Part shown: positions 56,108 to 64,000 of the stretch, piece by piece
Position numbering within the stretch: the stretch's first letter is position 1
How the letters are laid out: each line of letters begins with the position of its first letter
Origin: Lachnospiraceae bacterium
Lineage (GTDB): Bacteria > Bacillota > Clostridia > Lachnospirales > Lachnospiraceae
DNA: 64,000 nucleotides
Assembly: GCA_015057165.1 (NCBI GenBank)
Contig: SVEY01000001.1
Span: forward strand, 1-64,000
Direction: 5' to 3'
Notes under the pieces: model-generated
Databases searched by the model: none
The model's input: the letters and a program-made list of their open reading frames with translations, nothing else
What the model was told of the DNA's origin: nothing
Translations under genes and position numbers: made by a program

Positions 56108-58198
56108 TTGCCTAATTCTGAAGATTATTTAGACGGATTATTAAATTCAATAAATGAAGCTAAGACAAATGTTGAGAAAGCTCGCGTAGATGAAGAAGAA
56201 AGCATCAAAGCTAAAATTGCCGACATGAGTAGTATTGATCCTAATGATGATTTTATGTCTGCTACAGGCATTAGTGGCTTCAAACCTAAGAAAATGTCTC
56301 ATGATAATTTGAGAAAGGCTTTTTCAGAAGCTGACTTCTTAAAGGATTTTGAAGAAGAACTTTCATCTGGCTCAGCGGATGATTTTATTCGTGAATTCGA
56401 GCAGGAAATTGACGATGAAGAAGAGAGATTCCAAAGGGGAGAAGAAGTGCCGGATGATGCTGGAACTGAGTTTATTCGTTCACTTATGGAAGAAGACGGT
56501 GTAGAACCAGAGGATGAGTTGAAAGCTGAATCAACTGAAGAGCCAACAGAAACAGATGAATCTGAATCAACTGAAGAGCCGACAGAAAAAGAAGAAACAG
56601 ATGAATCTGAATCGACTGAAGAACAAGAGGATGAGTTGGAAGCTGAATCAACTGAAGAGCCGACAGAAACAGATGAATCTGAAAACCTTGATAGCACAGA
56701 AGATTCAATAGAATCTGAAGTGGCAGATAATACTGAAGATTCAATAGAACCTGAAGTGGCAGATAATACAGAAGCTGAAGTTGTTGAAGAATCAGAGCCA
56801 AAGGAAGAAGTTGACACCTCAGCTGAAGATGCAGAAGAATTACTTGCTGCGCTTGGTGAGGATGCTCCTTCAGATGAATCTGATAGTACTTTAGATACTT
56901 CTAATGATACATCTGATAATGCACCTTCTGAAGAAGGAACTAATGAAGAAGATATTGCTAATAGTCAGGAACTTTTAGATATATTAGACGAAGTAGAAAG
57001 CATTGTTGGAGATGATGATAAGTCAAAAACTGATAATCCTGATGAGAATACTGCTGGAGATGACGAATCTATACTTTCCAAGGAGTACCAAAGTGATGAA
57101 TATGATGTTGCTGATGCAGTAGAAGTTAATGAAGAGGGCGTATCACTTGTGGATGAGGATGCTGATCTTGAGTCGCTTCTAGAAGGCGAAGAAGGTATGT
57201 CTGATATTGGTGCTCTTCTTGATGCGGATAAGAATGATATTGAGCTAGATGAAGCAAGAGATGCATATGAAGAGTCTGCTGATAAAGCAGAGAATTCTAC
57301 TCAGACAGTTTCTGATGAAGAACCAAAAGAAAAGGTTAGTCTAATTGATAAAATCAAAGGAATCTTCAAGAAGAAGAAAAAAGGCGAAGGTGAAGAAGAG
57401 AAAGAAATTCTTGATGTTGCCGCTAAGAATGAAGTAGAAGATACTACTGAAGAGAATAAGAAGATTCTTGAAGAAATGGATGAAGAGGAAGCAGAAGAAT
57501 TAGCCAAAAAACAGGCTAAAGCTGAGGCTAAGGCTGAAAAGAAGGCCGCTAAGAAGGCGGCTAAAGAAGAAAAGAAAGCTGCTAAAGCTGCTGCAAAAGC
57601 AGAAAAAGCAAAACAAGAGAAAAAACCTGGCAAACTTGCAACATTTTTGCAAAGCGATAAATCTAATAAAATACCAGTTAAAGTTCTTGTTGTATTCGTA
57701 TTACTTGTTGGAACTTTAGTTGCATTATTAATAATTGGAAGCAATATTTTTAGTAAAAGAAGTGCGATAAGTGAAGCTAAGAGTCTATACTCACAAGGTA
57801 ATTATATTGATGCATATAATAGTTTGGCAGGAATCAGTTCGTTATCTGAAGAAGATACAGAGATAATGAATAAAGCTCGTCTTCTTGCTGATTTGCAGAA
57901 TAAGAAGAAAGAGTATGATACATTTATGGCGAAGAAGGACTATATGAATGCATTCGATGCTCTTGTAGTGGGTGTAGGAAGATATAATGAGAACTATGAG
58001 AAAGCCAAAGAGTATGGTATTACTGCTGAATATGATGGCGTAGAATCAATGATTACTGGTCAGCTTAAAGACCAGTTTGGAACGACTAAAGAAGAGGCGG
58101 CAAAACTATATGAGATAAAGGGCAGAACCAAGTATACAGTAGCAATTAGTGATAAACTTAAGGCGTTAGGAATGGAAGGTAATGGTAGCAATAATTGA
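56108..58198 (+). CDS. Very acidic, repeat-rich single-pass membrane protein
   Basis: I do not recognise this 696-residue protein as a named family. Residues 1-135 are charged but non-repetitive. Residues 135-235 are Glu/Ser/Thr/Asp-rich repeats (ESTEEPTETDES-type units). Residues 235-430 stay acidic. A Lys/Ala-rich segment (about 440-510) precedes one membrane helix (about 521-546, VLVVFVLLVGTLVALLIIG). The C-terminal part (about 550-696) has TPR-like helical pairs (SLYSQGNYIDAYNSLAGI, KKDYMNAFDALVVG) and would lie outside. The start is TTG 56108 with CTGGAGGA just upstream; no in-frame ATG lies near it. hisH begins inside its last 17 bp. Confidence 0.75.
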   Translation: MPNSEDYLDGLLNSINEAKTNVEKARVDEEESIKAKIADMSSIDPNDDFMSATGISGFKPKKMSHDNLRKAFSEADFLKDFEEELSSGSADDFIREFEQEIDDEEERFQRGEEVPDDAGTEFIRSLMEEDGVEPEDELKAESTEEPTETDESESTEEPTEKEETDESESTEEQEDELEAESTEEPTETDESENLDSTEDSIESEVADNTEDSIEPEVADNTEAEVVEESEPKEEVDTSAEDAEELLAALGEDAPSDESDSTLDTSNDTSDNAPSEEGTNEEDIANSQELLDILDEVESIVGDDDKSKTDNPDENTAGDDESILSKEYQSDEYDVADAVEVNEEGVSLVDEDADLESLLEGEEGMSDIGALLDADKNDIELDEARDAYEESADKAENSTQTVSDEEPKEKVSLIDKIKGIFKKKKKGEGEEEKEILDVAAKNEVEDTTEENKKILEEMDEEEAEELAKKQAKAEAKAEKKAAKKAAKEEKKAAKAAAKAEKAKQEKKPGKLATFLQSDKSNKIPVKVLVVFVLLVGTLVALLIIGSNIFSKRSAISEAKSLYSQGNYIDAYNSLAGISSLSEEDTEIMNKARLLADLQNKKKEYDTFMAKKDYMNAFDALVVGVGRYNENYEKAKEYGITAEYDGVESMITGQLKDQFGTTKEEAAKLYEIKGRTKYTVAISDKLKALGMEGNGSNN
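56699..56770 (+). repeat. Two tandem 36-bp repeats in the acidic protein gene
   Basis: Units 56699-56734 and 56735-56770 differ at two bases and code EDSIESEVADNT then EDSIEPEVADNT. They sit downstream of looser repeats of the ESTEEPTE type (56527-56680). All units keep the reading frame, so copy-number change would alter length only. Confidence 0.85.
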
Positions 58199-58787
58199 TT
58201 ATAATGCAGGCAACTTAAAAAGTGTTCAGAAAGCATTTGATTATATAGGTAAGAAAGCAATTTGTACAAGAGACTATCATGATATACTTAACGCTGACAG
58301 AGTAGTCCTTCCTGGTGTTGGCTCATTTGAATATGCAATTAATGAGCTAAGAAAGTATGAACTTGATAAAGCGATTTATGAAGTCTGTGAGAAGAATATA
58401 CCATTTCTTGGTGTATGCTTGGGGTTACAGCTTCTATTTGAAAGATCTATGGAAAGTCCTGATGTCAAAGGACTTTCTCTTCTTGAAGGTGAGATTGTAA
58501 GGTTTCCTGATGATAACAATCTTAAGGTTCCTCATATTGGTTGGAACTCTTTGAAGCTACATAATGATGGTAGGCTTTTTCGCAGTATTGATGACGGAGC
58601 CTTTGTGTATTTTGTTCATTCTTATTATCTTAGAGCCAGGAATGAAGAAATTGTTACAGCAAGCTGTGATTATGGTGTTAATGTTCATGCTTCAATAGAG
58701 AAAGATAATATTTTTGCCTGTCAGTTTCATCCAGAGAAAAGTTCAACAATTGGACTTAAGATACTTGAGAATTTTACGGAGATATAA
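58182..58787 (+). CDS. hisH: Imidazole glycerol phosphate synthase, glutaminase subunit
   Basis: This 201-residue class I glutamine amidotransferase supplies ammonia to HisF in histidine synthesis. It begins [16 protein letters not shown], has [11 protein letters not shown], the nucleophile Cys in [12 protein letters not shown] and the late His/Glu pair in QFHPEKSS. The ATG lies 17 bp inside the end of the acidic protein gene, so translation is probably coupled. hisF starts 2 bp after its stop. Confidence 0.96.
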   Translation: MVAIIDYNAGNLKSVQKAFDYIGKKAICTRDYHDILNADRVVLPGVGSFEYAINELRKYELDKAIYEVCEKNIPFLGVCLGLQLLFERSMESPDVKGLSLLEGEIVRFPDDNNLKVPHIGWNSLKLHNDGRLFRSIDDGAFVYFVHSYYLRARNEEIVTASCDYGVNVHASIEKDNIFACQFHPEKSSTIGLKILENFTEI

Positions 58788-58788
58788 T

Positions 58789-59547
58789 ATGCATACTAAG
58801 AGAATAATTCCATGCTTAGATGTCAAAGACGGACGAGTTGTAAAAGGTATTAATTTTGTTGACCTAAAGGATGCAGGAGACCCTGTATCAGTCGCTAAGG
58901 CTTACGATGAAGCGGGAGCGGATGAAGTGGTATTCCTCGATATAACAGCAAGCTCCGATAATAGAGACACTGTCGTTGATATGGTTAGAGCGGTGGCGGC
59001 AAATGTGTTTATTCCCTTTACTGTTGGAGGAGGAATTAGAACTGTAGAGGATTTCAAGCTGCTTCTTAGAGAGGGAGCAGATAAGATAAGTATTAATTCG
59101 TCAGCTATTGATAATCCCAATCTGATTAGTGAGGCTGCAAGTCAATTTGGCTCGCAATGCGTTGTTGTAGCAATTGATGCCAAGAGAAGAGATGATGGCG
59201 GATGGAATATATATAAACACGGTGGAAGAATAGATTGTGGAATTGATGCCACAAATTGGGCAATAGAAGCGGAAAAAAGGGGCGCAGGTGAGATTCTTCT
59301 TACCAGTATGGATTGTGACGGTACCAAGGCTGGATATGATATCAAGCTTACGAAAGCAATATCCGATGCTGTATCTATTCCTGTAATTGCGTCTGGTGGT
59401 GCCGGACTTAAAGAACATTTCTATGATGCTCTTACAATCGGAGGCGCCGAAGCTGCATTAGCGGCAAGCTTGTTTCACTATAAGGAATTAGAGATTTCAG
59501 AATTAAAAGAATATTTGAGGGATAGAAATGTACCTGTTAGATTATAA
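58789..59547 (+). CDS. hisF: Imidazole glycerol phosphate synthase, cyclase subunit
   Basis: This 252-residue TIM barrel closes the imidazole ring using ammonia from HisH. The start is ATG 58789, giving [20 protein letters not shown], with the catalytic Asp in [34 protein letters not shown]-like [24 protein letters not shown] and VIASGGAG complete the family pattern. GGAGAT precedes the ATG. Its last 20 bp overlap ung. Confidence 0.97.
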   Translation: MHTKRIIPCLDVKDGRVVKGINFVDLKDAGDPVSVAKAYDEAGADEVVFLDITASSDNRDTVVDMVRAVAANVFIPFTVGGGIRTVEDFKLLLREGADKISINSSAIDNPNLISEAASQFGSQCVVVAIDAKRRDDGGWNIYKHGGRIDCGIDATNWAIEAEKRGAGEILLTSMDCDGTKAGYDIKLTKAISDAVSIPVIASGGAGLKEHFYDALTIGGAEAALAASLFHYKELEISELKEYLRDRNVPVRL

Positions 59548-60184
59548 TATTGAAAATGGCTGGAAAGAATTCTTTGATGAACAAAAAAAGCAGGATTACT
59601 ACAGGAATCTAGCTTCTTTTGTTGATGAGGAATATAATAACAACACCGTATATCCTCCCAAGGAGAATATATTTAGAGCATTTGAATTAACAGACATCAA
59701 TGATATTAAGCTGGTTATTATTGGGCAGGATCCATATCATGAGGCTGGACAGGCTATGGGTCTTGCTTTTTCTGTGCCAAAAGGTGTAAGAAAGCCTCCT
59801 TCTTTATGTAACATTTACAAAGAAATAGAGATGGAATATGATTGCAGGATGCCGGATAGCGGCGACCTTACAAGCTGGGCAAATGAAGGCATATTTCTTC
59901 TCAATAATGTACTGACAGTAAGGGAGCATGAGGCTAATTCGCACAAAGACAGTGGCTGGGGTATATTTACAGACAATGTAATAAGGTACATAGATACGAT
60001 TGACAGACCAATATGTTATATGCTCTGGGGTAATTTCGCAAGGAGTAAGAAGGAGATTATTAATAATCCTAAAGCGTTCATTCTTGAGGCGGCACATCCA
60101 AGTCCGCTTTCTGCAAGCAGAGGATTCTTCGGTTGCAACCATTTTCAGAAATACAATGCTTTTTTGAAAAAGAATTATAGTTGA
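59528..60184 (+). CDS. ung: Uracil-DNA glycosylase
   Basis: This 218-residue family 1 enzyme removes uracil from DNA and starts base-excision repair. It has the water-activating Asp in [18 protein letters not shown] (D68), [16 protein letters not shown], and [13 protein letters not shown] with the catalytic His (H190). The length is normal. The ATG at 59528 lies 20 bp inside hisF. A strong terminator begins on its stop codon. Confidence 0.97.
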   Translation: MYLLDYNIENGWKEFFDEQKKQDYYRNLASFVDEEYNNNTVYPPKENIFRAFELTDINDIKLVIIGQDPYHEAGQAMGLAFSVPKGVRKPPSLCNIYKEIEMEYDCRMPDSGDLTSWANEGIFLLNNVLTVREHEANSHKDSGWGIFTDNVIRYIDTIDRPICYMLWGNFARSKKEIINNPKAFILEAAHPSPLSASRGFFGCNHFQKYNAFLKKNYS

Positions 60185-60217
60185 CAGGGGTTGACAAAAG
60201 GACCCCTGTCAATCTTT
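60181..60217 (+). terminator. Terminator after ung
   Basis: TTGACAGGGG (60181-60190) and CCCCTGTCAA (60203-60212) form a perfect 10-bp stem around a 12-nt loop, followed by TCTTTTTG. The first bases of the stem include the ung stop codon. Confidence 0.88.
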
Positions 60218-60236
60218 TTGTACAAAATGTGTACAA
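60218..60236 (+). repeat. Inverted repeat, possible operator upstream of the surface protein
   Basis: TTGTACA and TGTACAA are separated by AAATG. The perfect 7-bp arms lie about 35 bp upstream of the -35 box at 60272. A regulator is not identified. Confidence 0.5.
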
Positions 60237-60271
60237 TTATAGTGAAAATGCTCTTTTTTTTGTGAAAATTG

Positions 60272-60300
60272 TTGACAAAATGGGGGGGGCGTGGGACAAT
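60272..60300 (+). promoter_or_regulatory. Promoter of the surface protein with a G8 tract in its spacer
   Basis: A perfect TTGACA (60272-60277), a 17-bp spacer and GACAAT (60295-60300). The spacer contains eight G in a row (60282-60289), in a strongly AT-rich genome. Gain or loss of one G by slippage would move the spacing away from 17. The region from here to the ATG at 60375 holds AAAGGAG at 60361. Confidence 0.7.
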
Positions 60301-60374
60301 AAAGATGATACTGTGTATTAAGCGATGCTTTATGCATAAGCTTTATAAGATTAATGATAAAAAGGAGAGCGGAT

Positions 60375-63300
60375 ATGAAGAGGGCTGCTGCATTTTTATT
60401 AGTATTATGTATGGTTGTTACACTTATTCCTTCAGTTGCCATGGCGAAGGAAAGTGATGTTAATACAACAACTGATTCTACTAATTCAACGACAAATTCT
60501 ACTTACAATGATACGGACGGTGCTGATACTGATTCTAAGAGTATAAGTACCAAAACGGATTCAACGACGAATTCCACGACGAATTCCACGACGAATTCTA
60601 CTACGAATACGACTAATTCTACATCGAATTCCACGACGAATTCTACTAATTCTACGTCGAATTCCACATCTAATTCAACTACGAATTCCACAAAGAATTT
60701 AAGTGATGAGGAGAAGGAGAAATATCCTGAGTTTACACCACTGCCATATATTATTGACGGTGTTATTGTTAATGTGTCTGCACCTGCAGGAGTATTTCCT
60801 AAGGGCGCTATACTCAAGGTTACCAAAGTAGATGGTGATTCTAAGAGGATTAGTGACGAGGCTGTTACAAAGATTAACGACAAGAACAAAATCACAGCTA
60901 AGTCTTATACATATGACATCAAGGTATATGACAAGGATGGCAAAACTGAGCTTCAGCCTAAGGATGGGGCAAATGTTAATGTGTCCTTCAAGAGTGCGAA
61001 AGTTAGTGATGTCAATCTTGATACGGAAGTATACCATATTAATGAAGAGTTGATTCCAGAGGATGATAATAAGTTTGATGCTAAGGATGACAACTTAGAC
61101 AAGGCTAAGGCGGATATTAACGCTGTTGTGGATGATTCTAGAAGAATTAAGCTAAGTGCCAATAAGCTATCGGTATTAGAAGATAAAGATATAATGAAAT
61201 CTACTGAGTACGACAGTAGAGTCCTTTTTGATGCAATAAAAGATGATTCCACCGCTGTTGTAGAGAGTAACAGTTTCTCATATTATACTGTTAATTTTAC
61301 CTATGATTCTATGAATTACAATCTATACGGTTCTGATAAGGTGTCTGTTGATGTAATAAAAGACCATCTTGGTCTTGTTGGAACTGTACAAAGTGCAACA
61401 AGTAGTGATCCTAATTTATTTGAAGTAACTGATAATGCAGGAAAATACTATATCACACCTAAACAGGCATTTGATAATAATACCCTTACTGTTAGAATTA
61501 ATGATACTGATTACGTAATTAATATTTCGGCGTATGTCAGTGCAGGGACTAGTGCATCTACATGGACTGATTTACAATACTTATTAAATACTTGTGATGA
61601 TGGTACAGTTATCCAATTAACAGATAATATTATAGGAAGTGATGATTATCTCAAACTCAATAGAGGCATTAATGTTGTAATTGACCTTAACGGATGTACT
61701 ATTGATAGAAATTGTGATTCTAACAAAGGCTCTGATGGTCATGTTATACAAATCGAGAACGGAAGTCTTACCATAAATGATAGCAGTACAGGTAATGCCG
61801 GTAAAATAACGGGTGGCTATGCTAACAACGGTGGAGGTATATATATCAAGGAGGATGCCACTGTTACTATTAATGGCGGAACAATTACGACAAATCATGC
61901 AGATACAGACGGTGGTGCAATCTACTGTAAGGGAACACTTATAATGACAGGTGGTGTTATTCAGAATAATACAGCAGGTGATACTGCAGGTGCAATATAT
62001 GCGGCTGATGAGAACAGTAGAATAGATATTAGAAATGCAAGTATCAATAATAATACTTCTGAGAACAAAGGCGGAGCATTTAACCTTCATATAAGTAACG
62101 ACTCTGTGCTTGATAATTGTACAATTGAAAATAATACAAGCACAGATGACTATGGCGGAGCTATATATATGGATGCTCATGGCAAGACACTTACAATTAA
62201 TAAGTGTAATATTAATGATAATACAGCTGATGATGACGGTGGTGCTATATATTTACAATCCGGAACTATTAATGTTACAGGTGGTTCATTTTCTGATAAT
62301 GAGTCTAAAAATGATTCAGGTGCTGTTAAAGTAACAGATAATACTACTTTTACTGCTACGGGAACTACTTTTAATGCCAATACAGCAGACAGTGAAGAAG
62401 GCGGTGCAATTAAGAATGTTGGCAACGCTACTCTTACGGATTGTACTTTTACTAGTAACAGTGCTGCTAAAGAAGGTGGAGCATTGTGGAACGATGGTAC
62501 GCTTACTGTTAATAATTGTAAGTTTACGGGGAATTCCTGTGCTCAAAAAGGTGGAGCCATATACTCTGATGATAAGCTGATAATTAATGATGTTGATATG
62601 CAAAACAACTCTTCAAGAGGTAACGGTGGAGGAATCTTCGTAGGTGGAAGTTCTGAGACTGTTGATATATCAGGGGATCTTATCATAAGAGATAATGATG
62701 CAGAAGACGGTAAAAATATATATCTTAGGAAAGACAGGAAACTTAAGCTTACAAATGCTATAACACCTAATACTGAAATACACCTTACTATGGAGAAAAA
62801 CACAGGTGTATGTATAGAGAGTTATACTCAGTATATGCCTGTGGTAACACCTATTGATGAAAATGCTCCTTTCAATTTCATTAAGTCAGATAATGGACTT
62901 GGTGTTAGAAGAAGCGGAGATAATGTAGAATTCTATTCCGGATGGAAGCATGTTCAGGAGATGATAGATGATGCGCCAGAAGGTGGTACTGTTACATTAT
63001 ACGGTGACTATAAAGCGGCTTTAGATGATGAACCATTAAAGCTTACCACGAATAAAAGCATAACCCTTGATTTGGCAGGCCATACTCTTGATAGAAACAG
63101 GGGTGATGATGATGAGTCTGACGGACATGTAATTGATGTAAATAAAGGTCATCTTACAATTACAGATAGCAGTACTAATAGAACCGGTACTATAACAGGT
63201 GGATTTGCGACAGACGGTGGCGGAATTGTTATAGGTGGAGAGGCAAAATGTACTATAACCGGTGGTAATATCAAAGGAAATAATGCCAGAGAAGGTGGAG

Positions 63301-64000
63301 CTGGAATATACAATTACGGAACACTTATAATTACAGGAGATAATGCCCATCACGTAGTTATATCTGAGAATTATGCCGGGCAGCAGTACGGTGGCGGTAT
63401 ACGTTGTCATAGTAGCGGAACAGTATCACTAGCCTACGTTGATATTACGCAAAACCATGCCAAGAAGCAAGGTGGCGGTCTATATCTTGATATGAATGCA
63501 GATGCCACATTTGATCATTGTTATATCAATGAGAATTCTTCTAATGAATATGCCGGTGGTCTGAGTATGACATCAGAAGGTGATAAGCTTACTATCACTA
63601 ACAGTGAGATTAATAATAACTATGCCAAGAGTGGTATAGGTGGTATATATCTTGAAAAGGGTGAAATGGATATTCAGGCTTCCAAGATTAGTAATAATGT
63701 CAGTGATAAGGACGCCGGTGGTATCAAAGTAAATCCCGGATGTACTTGTGATGTCTCTTCTAGCTCTTTAATTCAAGCTAATAGAGCTAATGGCGGAGAA
63801 GGAGGCGGAATCAAGAATCACGGTACAGCCTCGCTTCGTAATTGTAGTGTATTAGACAATTATTCCTCTGCTCAAGGTGGTGGAATCTACAATAATGACG
63901 CCGGTGGAGTCGGTGCTACATTCAAATTATATGGAGTAGATGTACAGAATAACAATGCTAACGGAGCCGGCGGTGGAATCTATAATAATGCTTCCATGAC
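60375..64000 (+). CDS. Large secreted beta-helix repeat surface protein (partial, 3' end outside window)
   Basis: The reading frame is open for 1208 codons to the window end, with no stop. It starts with a signal peptide (MKRAAAFLLVLCMVVTLIPSVAMA, cleavage after AMA at about residue 24). Residues 31-109 are a Thr/Asn/Ser-rich stalk. Residues 110-390 are a charged domain without recognised match. From about 394 on there are many short repeats of the GGAIY / GGGIYI type with Asn ladders (NNT), as in parallel beta-helix and Pmp/adhesin proteins. Two larger modules are visible: 394-850 and 855 to the end, both starting with a WxxLQxLL/WKHVQEM segment, then DLNGCTIDRN / DLAGHTLDRN. It is likely a surface adhesin or wall protein; an anchor would be beyond the window. 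ATG 60375 with AAAGGAG at 60361-60367. Confidence 0.85.
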   Translation, partial: MKRAAAFLLVLCMVVTLIPSVAMAKESDVNTTTDSTNSTTNSTYNDTDGADTDSKSISTKTDSTTNSTTNSTTNSTTNTTNSTSNSTTNSTNSTSNSTSNSTTNSTKNLSDEEKEKYPEFTPLPYIIDGVIVNVSAPAGVFPKGAILKVTKVDGDSKRISDEAVTKINDKNKITAKSYTYDIKVYDKDGKTELQPKDGANVNVSFKSAKVSDVNLDTEVYHINEELIPEDDNKFDAKDDNLDKAKADINAVVDDSRRIKLSANKLSVLEDKDIMKSTEYDSRVLFDAIKDDSTAVVESNSFSYYTVNFTYDSMNYNLYGSDKVSVDVIKDHLGLVGTVQSATSSDPNLFEVTDNAGKYYITPKQAFDNNTLTVRINDTDYVINISAYVSAGTSASTWTDLQYLLNTCDDGTVIQLTDNIIGSDDYLKLNRGINVVIDLNGCTIDRNCDSNKGSDGHVIQIENGSLTINDSSTGNAGKITGGYANNGGGIYIKEDATVTINGGTITTNHADTDGGAIYCKGTLIMTGGVIQNNTAGDTAGAIYAADENSRIDIRNASINNNTSENKGGAFNLHISNDSVLDNCTIENNTSTDDYGGAIYMDAHGKTLTINKCNINDNTADDDGGAIYLQSGTINVTGGSFSDNESKNDSGAVKVTDNTTFTATGTTFNANTADSEEGGAIKNVGNATLTDCTFTSNSAAKEGGALWNDGTLTVNNCKFTGNSCAQKGGAIYSDDKLIINDVDMQNNSSRGNGGGIFVGGSSETVDISGDLIIRDNDAEDGKNIYLRKDRKLKLTNAITPNTEIHLTMEKNTGVCIESYTQYMPVVTPIDENAPFNFIKSDNGLGVRRSGDNVEFYSGWKHVQEMIDDAPEGGTVTLYGDYKAALDDEPLKLTTNKSITLDLAGHTLDRNRGDDDESDGHVIDVNKGHLTITDSSTNRTGTITGGFATDGGGIVIGGEAKCTITGGNIKGNNAREGGAGIYNYGTLIITGDNAHHVVISENYAGQQYGGGIRCHSSGTVSLAYVDITQNHAKKQGGGLYLDMNADATFDHCYINENSSNEYAGGLSMTSEGDKLTITNSEINNNYAKSGIGGIYLEKGEMDIQASKISNNVSDKDAGGIKVNPGCTCDVSSSSLIQANRANGGEGGGIKNHGTASLRNCSVLDNYSSAQGGGIYNNDAGGVGATFKLYGVDVQNNNANGAGGGIYNNASM
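60559..60695 (+). repeat. Low-complexity repeat coding the Thr/Asn/Ser stalk
   Basis: Units such as ACGACGAATTCC (codes T-T-N-S) recur, with variants TCTACATCG and ACTAATTCT. GAATTC occurs seven times within about 125 bp. Units are multiples of three bases, so copy-number change would lengthen or shorten the stalk without frameshift. Confidence 0.85.

Noticed and set aside
56299..56817. Long minus-strand reading frames opposite the acidic protein gene
   Set aside because: Ser/Val-rich mirror of Glu/Ser/Asp codons in a low-complexity region; no ribosome site or family pattern.
58182..59547. HisH/HisF homologues used in surface sugar synthesis instead of histidine synthesis
   Set aside because: Both match the standard histidine enzymes in length and motifs, and no sugar genes are adjacent, though the absence of other his genes here leaves a small doubt.
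61617..62180. 187-codon minus-strand frame inside the surface protein
   Set aside because: Composition (Cys, Ile, Thr) is the antisense of Asn/Asp/Gly repeats; the + strand frame is open throughout.

Overview
The window reads as chromosomal DNA of an anaerobic, low-GC Gram-positive bacterium, most likely a Lachnospiraceae member (Butyrivibrio/Lachnospira-like). Reasons: AT-rich codon use, the clostridial orders cysS-mrnC-rlmB-sigH and secG-rnr-smpB-ssrA, hexameric glutamate dehydrogenase, ferredoxin-fused oxidoreductases, CheV and a methyl-accepting chemotaxis protein, and lipoproteins with clear lipoboxes. The genus is an inference; no 16S rRNA is present. Almost every gene is on the + strand. 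The exceptions are a tRNA-Met and a PHP-family phosphatase.

Layout: 1-7.7 kb holds a BI-1 membrane protein, a large Fe-S flavoprotein, hypA, metF and an XPD/DinG-type helicase with a RecB-like nuclease domain. 7.8-14.1 kb holds purL and a short metH whose stop codon overlaps a convergent tRNA-Met. 14.3-22.6 kb is a long run: c-di-GMP phosphodiesterase, ispF, cysE, cysS, mrnC, rlmB, sigH-like sigma factor and a second EAL protein. 23.6-30.3 kb is the glycolytic cluster gap-pgk-tpiA-(capA-like)-gpmI, whose intergenic regions carry unusually large RNA hairpins. purC (30.3 kb) and purB (35.0 kb) flank an accessory islet: an ADP-ribosyltransferase-like/XRE toxin-antitoxin candidate with two promoter operators, a CPBP protease and an Fe-S aldo/keto reductase.

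36.4-44.1 kb carries a HAD phosphatase, gdhA, secG, rnr, smpB, tmRNA (tag ANDKELALAA) and a ClC channel. 44.3-58.2 kb is mainly signalling and envelope: chemoreceptor, LPG-flippase-like protein, pssA, psd, a periplasmic-binding-protein/GGDEF hybrid, a two-component system, a DUF4352-like lipoprotein, cheV and a very acidic membrane protein. hisH-hisF-ung follow as overlapping genes. The window ends inside a large secreted beta-helix surface protein (from 60375, open to 64000).

How the genes work together: glycolysis (gap, pgk, tpiA, gpmI), purine synthesis (purL, purC, purB), the methionine/folate branch (metF, metH, tRNA-Met), cysteine synthesis and charging (cysE, cysS), ribosome rescue and RNA decay (smpB, ssrA, rnr) and phosphatidylethanolamine synthesis (pssA, psd) form coherent groups. 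Three c-di-GMP proteins, CheV and the chemoreceptor point to a motile, surface-sensing cell. The strongest leads are: a G8 tract in the promoter spacer of the surface protein (possible phase variation), the toxin-antitoxin islet with its operators, and the hairpin family in the glycolytic intergenic regions, two of which share an identical 13-nt apical sequence.
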